Of a stretch of DNA of 64,000 bases, positions 33,389 to 45,061 are shown piece by piece. This stretch comes from Progne subis subis (lineage: Eukaryota; Chordata; Aves; Passeriformes; Hirundinidae), in contig JAKJHU010000054.1 in the NCBI GenBank assembly GCA_022316685.1, positions 992,001 through 1,056,000 of the forward strand. Reading direction: 5' to 3'. Below the pieces are notes generated by a model that had not been told where the DNA came from, did no database searches, and saw nothing but the letters and a program-made list of their open reading frames with translations. Both the position numbers and the translations under genes were made by a program. Numbering within the stretch: position 1 is the first letter of the stretch; every line of letters starts with the position of its first letter.

Positions 33389-35689
33389 CTGCATAGGTGG
33401 ATTGGTCCCTGGGTGGCAGAATTGTGTCTTTTCTCCATCCTTTCCTGTCAAAAGGAACTGGCTCCTGTGTGTCCCTCACTTGGTTTATTAAACTGCTCAG
33501 TGCTAAGGGTGGGGAATCCAGAGATGCTTCCTGGAAGCTGGAGCAGATTTTCCATCTCCTGCTTTCTAGCTCTTTACAGACCTCAGCACTCTCCTCAGTC
33601 TTTCCTTTTCATCTGCTATGTAACAGGTAAAGTGAAATACTGAAGAAAATCATCTTGGATAATTCTGCCAGAATCTGCTGTTTCTGAGACAAGGACATTT
33701 GGAACAACAGCTTCTCACCGCTGCTTCTGGAAAAACCAAGCCGTGCATTCCTGGAACGTACTGAGGAGCAAATCCCAGTTTTGGAATTGGGATGTGGATC
33801 TTTTCTCTTTCCTCCTTTCGCTTCTGCTGGTGGCCACAGTGGAGAGAACTGGGAGCAAGGGCTTGATTCCCTTTGCTGGATTTCTCTCAACTCCCCAAAG
33901 CACCAAGCTCAAGAGCACAGCCTTGGGAAAGGGGATGCTCAGACAGCAGCACTGGACTGAACAAATCCACTTAGGTCATCTTTTGGCTGCAGCATTCCAA
34001 GGATATGTGAACACCTCCCTCCGGTTTTACAGAGAACGGATATTTTTCCAGTTCCTCAGGCAGCTCTCTCCATCATGGTGGTATTTTCTGGGAGAAGAAA
34101 GCCTTGTAAATGCTAAGTTATAAACAGGCTTTTATTTTACAGTTCAACACCATGACCCGCAATGATACAGCGGATCATTTTAGCAGGATATTACCCCTTT
34201 GAATTTGAAATTAATTTAATTTACAAGTCTAAGGATAGAGGAAGAGAACTATACGTGGAGATATTATTTCATCAGGAAAAAAGAAAAAGTCCCAGAGAAA
34301 CGGGGAGCTCAGACAAATAGAGGCACATTAAGGCTGACAGTGAATGATGCGATTTTACCAGGGAAATTATAGAGAGAGGGTAAGGAAGTGGCAGAATTTA
34401 CATTCCCTGCCTGTGTTTATTGCTTACAGCTGAGCATTATAAATAATAAACCGGGTTCTTACTGCTGTGTTTTTCCCCTTCCTCCCCCTCTTCAGGTCTT
34501 GTGGATTCTTGTGACATGCACGGAGAAGCTCGGAGAAGGAGCCAAAGGAAATGATTTGCTGGATGGCAGGAGAAAGGGGGAGACAGGGGAAGGAGAGAGA
34601 GTCACAGAACAGGCAGAAGAGGAAGAAAACCCATATTTTTCCAAAGTGGAAGTTGCCACGAGGTCTGCCCTGAACTTAGTTTTCAGGACATGCATTGGAA
34701 AAGGGGATCCTTTCAAAGCTTTCCTGGGCCAGGCCTGCAAAATATCCAGGTTTTTAGCGGCCTCAGGGGCTCTGTGCTGGCTCCCAGGGACATTCCAACC
34801 TCAAGATCTTCCTCTTCCTCTCATGCCCACGGCCCTCCAAGTTATTTTCCCCCTTCCCTGTGGCAAGGAGGAAGGAGGAAACTTGATAGTGATTTATTTC
34901 CCATTATTTTCTGCTCCTCCAGCAGCGATGTGAGGAGTTTAATCACCAGGCAGCTCGTTCTGCTCCCTCCCAGAGCAGCTTCTGTGCTGCCAGACACGTT
35001 GGGCGTTGCGCTCCTTCCCCATCACAGCCTTCACGAAGGGACCCTTGAAAATCATTTTCCTTGGCCACTTTTCTTCTTGAATGTTTAAAGCACTTTTTCT
35101 CTGTGAGTGCCTGGCTGTCCTCCCTCACGACTCTGCTTTTTTCGTGGTCTGCCTCGACCCCGCACGGCGCAGGCTAAAATTCAATGGAATTAGCTGACAG
35201 ATCTTTTAGTCACAGCAAGTTCTGGGTCAGCCCCCCAGAGAAGGCAGGAGCTGAGAGCAGCTCAGTCCTGCCAGCACTGAATTCCTCCACCCCAGAATGG
35301 GTTCAGAAAAGGGAATAAATAAAGGAAAATAACAAAATAACACTGCTTTGGTACTCAATAATCAGCACCACGGAGAGAGACTGCTCTGAAATCAGGGAGC
35401 GATCCCCGCTCCTGCTGCTGCACAGGTGATCCCTGCACATCCCAAACGCGTCCCAGCAAAGGTGTGTCCGCGTGGCACAGACCTGGCGACTCCTGGCAGC
35501 TCCAGCTTCGTTCCATGAGTGGTTTTACGTGAGGTTTGACGAGTTCCTCTCAGGGAAGGCAGCCCTGCCTCGGGCTCTGCCGAACTCCGAGCTTTGCGGG
35601 ACCATAAATCCTGCTGGATTGGAGTGGCTGGGCCTGGCACACAGCCTGCACATGGGTGTGTGATGATGTATTCAGCCAGTGTACACCCA
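33389..35689. other. Unique non-coding sequence
   Basis: No gene is supported. The stretch 34100-34450 is AT-rich (GTTATAAACAGG, AATTTGAAATTAATTTAATTTAC, CATTATAAATAATAAACC) and may contain a regulatory element. Frames of up to 181 codons (34388-34933) contain no domain. Confidence 0.4.
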
Positions 35690-35890
35690 ATTATGTCCTC
35701 TGCACGCTGCTGATCCTCCTGAGGTGCTGGAGATCATTTAATTAATTACACCGAACCATTTCATCTGCATTCATTTCAACAGCCCTGCCTATGAAAACAC
35801 CGTCCTTCTTTTTCACCGAGGCAGGAACAAAGGTGCCCAGGTAAGAAGCCTTTTTTAAAAAAGCTTCCTTTAATTTATCTCCTTTTTTTT
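35690..35890. promoter_or_regulatory. Candidate regulatory block
   Basis: CACCCAATTATGTCC, GATCATTTAATTAATTACACC, CATTTCATCTGCATTCATTTC and AAGCTTCCTTTAATTTATC occur in succession, with no coding or repeat signature. Confidence 0.35.
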
Positions 35891-37889
35891 ATGTTTTGGC
35901 TCCAGCAGTGTGGAGTGGTTCATTTCAGGGACAGAACAGGAGGGGCTGTCAAGGATGGAGCTGTGCAAACACCAGGCATGAGAACAAACTGGAAGAGCTC
36001 AGGAGGGTGTCCTGCCTCCAAAAAGGAGGTTTGGAGATGCTGCTAAGGCAGGGCAGAGTTGGGCTCTCAGTGGGAGGAGTGGAAAAAAAACCCCAAAAAC
36101 CCTTCGGGTACTAAACCTTGGGGTCAAGGACTTTTGCCTCAGGTCTTTGTCCCCACCTGAGCTGGGTGACACTAGCACATAGGCTGGGCTCAAAAAACCC
36201 CGAGATTAATCTGCATTGGCAATATTCAGTTGAAAAGGCCAAAGCAGAAAGCAATATTCCCCTCCACCCCCAGTCTGAAACACTTCAGTGTGACATTTTT
36301 CACAGGAACCACTCCAATTTCTCAACTCACAGGGCTCATTCTCATCTCACACTGGCTCCCATCACACCTGACCATACTCAAAAGGGTAAAAACCCTCCCA
36401 CTCCTCATTTGATGTCGAACAAAGCACTCCCTTCAGTCCCAAATGAAATCATTGCTGATTTCTCCATCCACTAAAAATTCAAAACTACAAAAGAAAATCG
36501 CCCACTCTGGCTTGGGCTGAAATGAATTCATTTCCCAGCTTGTTTGGGAACGGCAGGTGTTGGAGTCAGATTGCAAAGCAGGTAGAGAATGAGCTCATCC
36601 AACTTTAGTTAGCTAAAAATTCCACTCTGGGCTGCATGAATCCAGCCTGGCCTCCCTGTGTAGCCAGCCAAGAGCAGGGGGAGCCCTGAGAGGAGCAGCT
36701 CTGTGCAGGGAGCCTCAGCTGCTGCCTGGAACACTTGAAATTGAGATTTCGTGTCGCTCCAGAAATCCCCAGTGGCAGGAGATACTCCCACACCAAGATT
36801 TTCGGAGGAGGGGGACAGAGTCCAAGACACAGGGATGACAAATCCTTTCAGCAGGGCACAAACGCCCAGATTTCTGCTCAGTTCCTCACTTTTCCAACCG
36901 CCTCATGCCCTGGACAGCTCCTTGGCCTTAGCACTTCCTGCAGAAGGACGGGAATAAACAGAAGGCTCAGCTCAAAGGTGCACCTCGCTGACCTTAGCAA
37001 GCCAACAGGGCCTCAGCTCTCTGTCTAATGAGGCAAATACTTAATTAGGGCTGGCTCGGGAGAGGATAATAAGTGCCAGGTGTGTGAAGTGTCACCCGCC
37101 AGGGGAAGGCCTCGGCCACAGGATGGGAGAGGAGGAGTGAGGCAGCTGGGGGGGCAGGAGCAAGGAGAGGGGGGAGACACAAGGCTGGATCTGGGCTGTT
37201 TCTGCCTCAGCAGCTGCTCAGACAAATCCTGTGTCAGTCATTTAGGGCCAAAATCACCTCCCCACCCCAAATCCATGATCCTTGACCCGCTCTCTGCAGC
37301 TAAAGCAGAGGTGCTGGCAGTGGAAATTTGCTGTTGTCATGAGGGGTGACAAAACCTCTGGAGAAGGTGATCCTGCCTCTCCAGGGCCTGGAGAGAGAGC
37401 CCAGGGGGCTGTCTTGGATTTGAGCTTGGTGTGGTTAAAGTAAAGGCATTTCCAGAGTTGGAAAATCCCTTTTAGGAACACGTCCCTGTGTGCCCCTCTC
37501 TCCCCATCCTGTCCCAGCAGCACTGGGACAAACCCCCGCAAACCCAGCTGCAGGAAAAAGCCCAAAAACTGAAACACACACTGAAGGAGAGGGTTTGCTG
37601 GGCCATGAGATGTCTCTACAATCCCATCCTGCAGGGGATTGCTTTTCCCCTATCCCAGCCAGATAAAAGCCCTGGATTTGGGAGGCTCAGGCTGCCCCTT
37701 CCCCAGCAGGAGCAGGCAGGGAAATGTTTGTGCCTGCAAACCCCTCCGTGACCTCTGTGTCCTCCACGATGCCACCAGCCAGATCCACCACTCGTGTCTC
37801 TGCTCCTGCTGACGAAAGGACCCCGGAATTTGAACATGCTGCAATTTATTTGCCTTTTTCACAGCTCCACCCCCCTTCCCTCCTCCCTC
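35891..37889. other. Unique non-coding sequence
   Basis: Nothing recognisable as a gene or repeat. Confidence 0.4.
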
Positions 37890-38230
37890 GCTCTCTCCTT
37901 CCCTGAGATAATATTGACACCGATATCCATAAAAGAGAATATTAAAATAACCTTTTCTATTACATCCTAATTTAACTGCTTCCCTGCGTTCCACAACACA
38001 CCTGGCTGTCTTTGTCTGTTTGTAATGTGCTCCTTCATTCCTTCCTTGAGAGCCCCTTCTATTCCATCAAATTCCTCCTCCTCGCACACTAAGCTGCAGA
38101 TTACTTTTTCATAAGATGCTATTTCACCCAGATCTCATTACTTACTCTCTTAATGTATTTTCTGCATTTGTTTCATCTGCAATTTCTCCTGCGCTCCGTT
38201 CTGCTAATAAAAGAGTCAGTGGAGGTGCCG
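37890..38230. promoter_or_regulatory. Candidate conserved non-coding block
   Basis: A 340-bp AT-rich stretch in GC-rich DNA with GATAATATTGACACCGATATCC, AATATTAAAATAACC, CATAAGATGC and TGCTAATAAAAGAG motifs. No frame longer than chance and no repeat signature is present. Confidence 0.4.
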
Positions 38231-39759
38231 TGGATGCCACTCCTGGAGTGCATTAACTAAAACTCCTCTTATTCTGGATTTCAGGTGCCAGGCAGAGCTA
38301 CACCCACATGGGCACAAGGCAGAGAGGACCCCAGAAATATTTTCCTCTTGATTTAGAAGACCCCAAAATATTCTCCTCTTGATTTATGACATTGCCCTAT
38401 GACCGGGGCATTGAAGCTGGGCAGGAACTGGGAAGAAGCTCTCTGAGAATTGTGGGGTTTCAAGCCAATCTCAGGGTGCTGAAGGTTCCTGAGGATGCTG
38501 GAATGCTCCAGGAGAGGTGGAGCTCACTGTGGACATCCTCCCTTGGGATACACCACAGGTCCCTCCCTCCTCAGGAGCCAGGAATAGCAGTTGTGATGTC
38601 CTGGAGATGGGAACGGACTTGGGAGCCCCTGGAGCAAGGAGGACATGGAGAATCAGCTGCTCCAAATTATATCAGCCCACCTGGATGGGAATTGTTCCAC
38701 TTGGCTGGGTTACAGCAGTTGTGGACTGGACTTCTTCCACTTTCCAGGTGTTCTGGGACAAAAGGGAACGCAACTTTTCTGTGGAGAGATGGCAGCACTC
38801 AGGAAATGAACTATTTTCTAGGGAAAAATCAGGAGAAGATTCAGGAGAGCCATCATCATCCATTGGGACCTGCAGAGGAGGAACCACTACATTGGCTGGA
38901 GTCAGAGGTGTGACACGTCCCTCATGCCACCATCACACTGCCAGAAACCTCTCCCTGGGGTGAGAACAGGGGATAAAGAGAGGAAAAGGGCAGAAGGAAA
39001 GAGGAATCAAGGAGACCGAGGCCGAGGAGATCCTTTTGAGCTCCATGGGAGCCTGTGGTGGGGTGAGGGACCTGACTGACCTCTGCCCCACGTGTGGATC
39101 CCTCCAGCCATGCCCTGAAGGACTTGGATTAGTCCAGCCTCGCTGGGGTTGTGTGGGAGTCACTGCTGAGCTCCAGGTATTTATCCAGGCTGGTTTCCCT
39201 CTTCTCTGAATATCCCCACAGGCAGCAGCATGGCTGGGGACAGGGGACAGGATGTGGTGGCTCTGGAGGAACACAAGAGCACAGCCTGTTCCCAGAAAAG
39301 AGGTATTGGCCAAAAGAGGTTTAAAGAGCAACTTTGGGGTCTGGCCTGAAGTCAAGCCAAAAAGCAAAAAAATTAAAAATAAAAGAGAAAGCTCTGTAAT
39401 TACAGGCAATATTTTTACTCTCCAGCAGATTAACAGGTCAGGAGAAGAACTTAAGTCTCCTTCTTCCCCAAATTCCAATTTAATAGCAAATAATCCTGCC
39501 CCTGAATGCAAGGAAACTATATTACCCTGGAGAATTCCGGTGAAGTTCAAAGGAGGTCAGACAACAAAAAGGTCAAAAAATTAAACAGATGGCGTTGGCT
39601 GATGGTGTACACACACACAAAAAGAAGTGATGGGATGTGCTGTCCTTTCCTTCCCTGCTCCCCTTCCCTCCCAGGTCCCACAGACATCTCCCTGCCTGCT
39701 TGCTCCGCGGCTGATCCCGGAGTCTGGAGTTGCCAAGGCTCCCTATCCTGATGCTCAGG
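38231..39759. other. Unique sequence, one AT-rich frame
   Basis: The stretch 39250-39584 is A-rich and open for 110 codons on the plus strand, encoding a Lys/Asn-rich peptide unlike its GC-rich surroundings. It might be an old retrocopy or retroelement fragment, but I cannot match it. The rest of the interval is featureless. Confidence 0.35.
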
Positions 39760-40060
39760 CGAGCTCCCTGCTTTTAATGCGTCTGGAGGGAGGAATTTAT
39801 TAAAGAGGCACTGCATTAAAAATATGCAAATGCTCCCAGTAACCACACGGGCCCGTGAGGAAGCCAGATGAAATGTCATCCTTCCCTGCTCCCTTCCCCA
39901 TTTTTATGCACTGAGGTAGTTTACGGCTCCTCCTGTTTCATACCGGGACCGGGAGCGTGGCAGATATTTAATCTGTTTGGAAATAATTGCGGCAATAATG
40001 ATTATTTTATTGGGTTTAACTACGTGCTGAAAAAAACTCTGCAGCAACCACGCGCCGGGA
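39760..40060. promoter_or_regulatory. Candidate enhancer block with octamer
   Basis: CTTTTAATGCG, GAATTTATTAAAGAGG, an ATGCAAAT octamer (39824-39831), TTTTTATGCAC, AGATATTTAATCTG, and then GAAATAATTGCGGC and AATGATTATTTTATTGGG. The cluster of POU, HOX and CDX-like motifs over 300 bp is striking. Confidence 0.45.
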
Positions 40061-40919
40061 GAGGGAGAAGGAGAGAAGATGCTCTGGGTGGAGGGGGATG
40101 AGGTTTTAAACCCTCTGGAAATGGACAGGAGGGAGCACCCGGACACAGGCTGAGCACGAGATGGACTCACTTGTGCCCAGTTAGGAGCCAAGCTGCCTGT
40201 GACCCTCCAGACTGGCCCACATCTCCCAAATTAATTGCACATCCCGAGTTCTTGTGGAGCCAGAACACAGCAGGACAGGCAGGGCGTGGGGAGCAGCCCC
40301 GTTAATTCCCTGCTCCTGTCTCTCTCCTCTTTGAAGCTGCCGTGTCACACAGCCTCAAGGCAGCCCTAAAAACCACACTGGGATGGACTCTGTGGTCTGA
40401 ATCCCAGAGAAAACACTTCTCTCAAGTCCCCTTTCTATCTCCCCAACCTTTCCCAAATCCTTGCCTAATCCCGAGCTTCAGGGAGCGTTCAGCTGCTGCA
40501 GCAGAGCAGTGAAATCCCTGCCCTCCCTTCAGCACAGCCCCGAAGGAGGAAAGGGAATTCTGAGCAGGATTCCAGTGTAACTCTTGAAAAATGAGGGGCA
40601 GCTTTCCATCATGGCTCTTGGGAGGCAGTGAAGCTTTCTGTCCTGCAGCACCCAGGACCTCTGAGCTCTCAGCAGGAGGATGAAAGGGACACCTGACCGA
40701 ATGTGAGCCCTCACAAACCAGGCTGCCGTGGCTTTGGAAAGTGTCTTTTCTCAGCAGAGCAGCTCCAGCTCCCCTTGCTGAAAAAAGCATTCCATTTTCA
40801 ACAGTTCCTGCCCAGCTGTTGGCCAGAAAAGCGTCCTGAGTTCCAGGTCATGCCTCTCCCTGAGAGTGAGAAACTCCAGGCACTTCCACAGCCTCTATTT
40901 ATCTCCCTCAGGCTGCATG
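40061..40919. other. Unique non-coding sequence
   Basis: No gene or repeat is recognised. Confidence 0.4.
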
Positions 40920-41050
40920 GTTAAACCTCCATAAATATGTTTTCTGCCAGCAACTGGTGCTTAATTATAATATAATAACTGCCTTAATAAATGGAAATGC
41001 CTTATCTGAGGCATTTCATTTAACAGATGAGGCACGATCTTCCCGCCCAT
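40920..41050. promoter_or_regulatory. Candidate regulatory block
   Basis: CCATAAATATG, GCTTAATTATAATATAATAAC, TTAATAAATGG and CCCATAAATCC lie in 130 bp. The AT-rich core is otherwise unexplained. Confidence 0.35.
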
Positions 41051-42234
41051 AAATCCTGGAGCAGATCGAAATGTCACAGGGGCTGGGAGCTGCTGTGGGA
41101 GGTGAGGCCAAATCCTTGTTTACAGGCAACGGGAACATCTCCACAAGGGCTTTTCAGACCAGATTGCACCCACATGTTGGAGTTTATGACAGGGTTTGGG
41201 AGCCCACCAAGCCAAAATAATTTGTCCAAGTTACGTTCACACTGTGTGGGTGAAGCTGTGTCATTATCAACACAGGGAAAAGGAAATCTGGGAAGAAAAA
41301 TGAGGTAATTCAATCCAAACAACCCCCTTCCCCAAAAGCAGAGCACAACATGACACAGAGTGATGGAGAAGATGTCAGAGGTTTTCCATGCCCACTGCAA
41401 ACACTGCAACACTTCCCTGGGCACCACCAACAGGAATTGAGCAGGAATTGGCACTGTCTCCTTTCATCTCAATTAACTTCCCTTCTTTTTTTGCTCCCTC
41501 CTGACTGCTCACTGAAAAGTGTGACTGAAAGTTAATTACTCTAATCCAATCTAACCACAATTCCAGCGGGGGGGAGCGCGGGAGAGGGGCTGGAGAAGGG
41601 AGCAGAGGCAGAAAGGCTGTGGGGACAGAAGTCTCTGCAGGACTTGTGAGCTCAGCTCCGAGCTCACCCAAGCTGGAGCCTGGGAGCAGGGAAAAGCGTG
41701 ATCCCAAGCGCGCTGCCACGGCAGGAGCTGCAGGATCTACCAGCAAGAGAGGAGGAGCAGGACAACGACGACGGACACGGGGACGAGGAACAGAGAAAAC
41801 CAGAGTGAAAGGTGGAGCCCAACTCTGCCTTCCCTCAAGAGGAGTCCAAATTCATCCTGCTAATTAACTTCCTTCTCCCAACATCCTGCCAGGGCTGCAG
41901 ACTAATTAGAGCCCCGTGTGCTGTGCTGGGAGCTCTCCTGACACGGGCACCGGTGGGTTGGGGACATACGGCGGCAGAGCGTGCCAGCCGAGGCGGCCCG
42001 GCGTGCCAGGGACCATGGGCAGCCGGGAATGAGCATTCCAGCCCCGGCACGAGCCCTCTCCAGCCTGCTGCCCTCGCTGCCTGGGAAGAAAAGGGCCTGG
42101 AGTGCAAATCAGAGGTGTTTCTTGGCAGCAGAGCTGGGCCAGCTCCAGGCAGAGGTGGAAATCAGGACAGCGGGCTCGCAGCGCTGGGGAAGCAATCAGA
42201 CACCAAAGGTGACATCAGCATACTCACCTCCGTG
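41051..42234. other. Unique GC-rich non-coding sequence
   Basis: No exon or repeat is recognised. The 41930-42060 stretch has moderately frequent CpGs. Confidence 0.4.
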
Positions 42235-42240
42235 CCCAGC

Positions 42241-42599
42241 TGTCACCCTGGTTTTTCTGAGTTTTTTTAAAGCCTTCTACTTGTTTATAAGATGGAGTCA
42301 GTTTCTTTAGTTTCTGTACAATATTAGAAGCAGTTTTCGCTTTTCTCACGCGTGGGAACATAAACAAACCTTTTGTTTTCGTTCCCTGTCCTTTGTTTAC
42401 ATATTTCTAGCCTAAAAACAATGTAACTAACAACTGGTCTGGCCAGTGGGGTGAAAGATAGTAATCCCAGAAGCCAATCCACAACCAGACCCACAAATAT
42501 ATAAAAATGAAAGAACAAACAGACTGGCTGCTCTGGAGGAGCAACTCTGCATTGCAAACCTCTTGTCTCTGTGTTACTGCTTTGCGTGCCGCAATCACA
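42241..42599 (+). mobile_element. Solo LTR with perfect 6-bp target duplication, ERVK-like, 359 bp
   Basis: The element starts TGTCACCCTG and ends GCAATCACA. It is flanked by identical CCCAGC at 42235-42240 and 42600-42605. A CCAAT box (about 42473) and an ATATATAAAA TATA box (about 42496-42505) lie in the expected U3 positions and give plus orientation. Its 359-bp length and 6-bp duplication fit the ERVK class. No internal genes and no second LTR are seen, so it is solo. It lies about 130 bp from an older antisense LINE relic. Confidence 0.8.
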
Positions 42600-42734
42600 C
42601 CCAGCCCTGGCCACAGCCAGGGGGAAATGGAGTGAGCAACGTCCCCTGACGGTCACCATTCCCCCTGCTGAGACTCGCCCATCTCTTCCCATCCTCTCCA
42701 CCAGCATTAATCCATCACAGGGATTTTAACTTGC

Positions 42735-42940
42735 ACCCCCTGCTCGCCATTATGCCTTGATAGCTCTCTGTCAGGGTCTTTATCAAAAAAAGGCTTTTGA
42801 AATTCAAAAGGAGTGTGTGTATATATACTCTCTCATTCCCTTTTATCCACTGGTCTCTTAACTCATCCAAAGGATTTAAGCGGGTCAGAGAAACATAATT
42901 TCCTTCAGCAGAACCCATGCTGCCTGTCCCTTATCCTATG
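42735..42940 (-). pseudogene. Relic of LINE reverse transcriptase (CR1/L3-like)
   Basis: Translated on the minus strand, this segment carries a diverged copy of the CR1-family reverse-transcriptase region: a QHGF-like motif, then a spaced LTRLNPLDELRDQWIKG-like helix and a hydrophobic stretch where YLDFSKAF is expected. The catalytic context is degraded and interrupted. On the plus strand the text around 42883-42933 resembles the antisense of CR1 elements, including CAGAACCCATGCTG. It is a dead, old insertion. The assignment rests on memory of the family, not an alignment. Confidence 0.5.
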
Positions 42941-44619
42941 GAAAAGCCTAAATATAGACCCTGAAAGTCCTCGCAGCTGGGAATGTGAATGCAGCCATCC
43001 GGCTTTGAAGCTGCCTGAGACTCGTGCAGTTCCCAGATGAAGAGCTGGCTGGCTCTGTCAAAGGAAGGGAAAGTCTTTCAAAGATGTTTGGAGATAGCAG
43101 GAAAGATGTCAGTGGCCCACAGATTTTCCTTTTCCTTCTGTTTTACTCAGATTTGCCTTATCCTCTTCAGCTCCTTGTGCTGAGGAGTAGCCAGGCAGTC
43201 CTGAGGGCTACACCCAGCTGGGAGAAAGAAACAGGGAAAGGGCCTGGTATCCAATGGGAACCAGCTAAAATGTCACAGGAGTGAGGGTCCTGGGGATACA
43301 CACAGGGCCTGGAGGTCCAAGAGGTGGAGGTTTTTACCCCATTTAGACTTCAGGAAAGAAAAAATCCTGACTCAGTGCTGCTCCCTGGGATGGTTCAGAA
43401 GGATCAGCCACCCTCTGTGAGCATCATCCACCACTCCTGCAGCTCCCTGGCTCCCTCTGGAAGGATTCCAGTGGTTTTGCTAATTCAGTTGTCCACAGCC
43501 TGCCTGTGCTGCCTGCCAGGGATCCCTCAGAGGTGCTGGTGTGTGGCAGCCTGGCCTGAGCAGCTGTGGATTAACTCGTGGGCTCCTGCCTGACTGCTCC
43601 AGCTTCCCTGTGTTGGCTTCCACTGCTGATAAGGGCAGGTTATCAGGAGCTGCCAGGCCTCCAGGGCACGGCTAAGAGAGATAGTTATTATTGCATCCTC
43701 TGACCAGACAGTGACACATCGGCCAGGCCAGCGTCCCTGGATTAAACCTTCTCCACCCAGAGCTCAGATGTCTCCAGGACCTGCCATCCATTTCCTTAAT
43801 GCAGCTGCCTGGCACTGAAATCCATGCCCGTGTCTATTAGGGAAATGCATCTTCTCGGGAACTCAGGCAGCCCTGGGAAATCTATTTGATGGATTCACTT
43901 CAACCCCAACCCCCCTTCCCAAAAAAGTTACCTTTGGCCAGGCACTGGAGCTGTCAGGAGGTGAGGGAGAACAACATGATGGGACTGAAGGAGAGCAAAA
44001 GACGAGGGAAGAAGGCAGCGCCGGCTGCATTAGGCACAGGGCAGCCCTGGGAAAACAGCACTTGTGCATCAAGCTGGGGAAAGCTTGGAGCCAGCAGCTC
44101 CACACAGCACTTTGGAGACCTCACTAATGGAGATGATTGCCCTGAGGGGAAATGGGAAGGCAGGGGAGGTAACAGCTCCCATTTGCAGCTGGGGGGAAGG
44201 TGCTGGAACAATCCCAGCTTGGCTCTGAGTGAGCCAGACGCCAAGGGCAGCACCTGCCCCGAGCACCGAGGACACGGCCGGACATCAGCTCTGCACCTGG
44301 CACTGCCCCAGGGAACTCCAGCGCCTCAACCCCGCCCTTTCAGCCCAGTCTGTGCATCCCGGTTCCTCACTCCACCTCGGGCTGCACCCAAGGTCCTCGG
44401 GTGGACCTTGGAAGGGCTCCAGGACAGGACAGATCAGGCCGATCTCAGCTTTGAGCTGCTCTCCAGGGAAGTCTCTCGTGCTTCCCGCAGGCTGGGAGGA
44501 GTCAGACGTTGGCTGCTGCTGGTTCTTGCTGCAGGACAAGGTGAGAGGGAGTGAGGAGCCCTTCCCAGAGCTCTCCTGCACGCCCACATTCCCGGGTGGA
44601 GGAGACAGAGGGGGGTTGC
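42941..44619. other. Unique non-coding sequence
   Basis: The 222-codon frame at 43886-44554 lacks recognisable domains and is overlapped by minus-strand frames. No repeat is recognised. Confidence 0.4.
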
Positions 44620-45061
44620 TGCAGTGCACCCCCGCACCCCAGCAGGTGTTCCCATACTAGGGAAAGAGCTTCAGTTTCACTCCTGAGCTTTTAAGGAAGA
44701 AGAACCAGAAACTTCTATGCTTCTCTCACCACAACTGGCCCAGTGGCAGGACAAAGGCAAGAGTTGGACCCTCTGGCTGTTCCTCGAGGAATGTGGCTGT
44801 TTCCTATTGGGCAGCAAGCCAAAAATCCCTCCTGGATCATTGAATACTTAAGAGAGAGCACGGAGTCTCTCGGGGCTTTTTGGGGTGTCTGAGCAGGTTC
44901 AAGGGACCTCCCTGGTTTTATTCTTTTGTTTTATATAGATTTTTTTTCTCTTTAATTAAAACCTTTCTGCTTTTTCAAAGCCCCCTCTGTTCAACCCATC
45001 TCACTAATTATTCTTAAGCCATTTCTGGGAGGTTGCTGGTCAACCCTCAGAGCCTGATGCA
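44620..45061 (+). mobile_element. LTR, copy C of a family also at 50.8-51.2 kb
   Basis: This aligns with the reverse complement of 50758-51227 from end to end. Shared blocks include TGCACCCC, CACCCCAGCAGGTG, CCCATA, AGAAACTTCT, TTTCCTATTGGGC, GCCAAAAATCCCTCC, ATACTTAAGRGAGAGCA, TTAAAACCTTT and ACCCTCA..GAGCC. ATTAAA at 44955-44960 would be the polyadenylation signal, and the inverted CCAAT plus TACTTAAG region the promoter. The ends were placed by the pairwise match; no target-site duplication was found, so it is probably older than the other solo LTRs. Confidence 0.7.

Noticed and set aside
33044..33643. Arg/Glu/Lys and Leu/Phe/Ser repeat proteins
   Set aside because: They are translations of the (GAAGA)n microsatellite.
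43886..44554. 222-codon plus-strand frame
   Set aside because: No recognisable domain, low-complexity composition and no convincing splice or promoter context.
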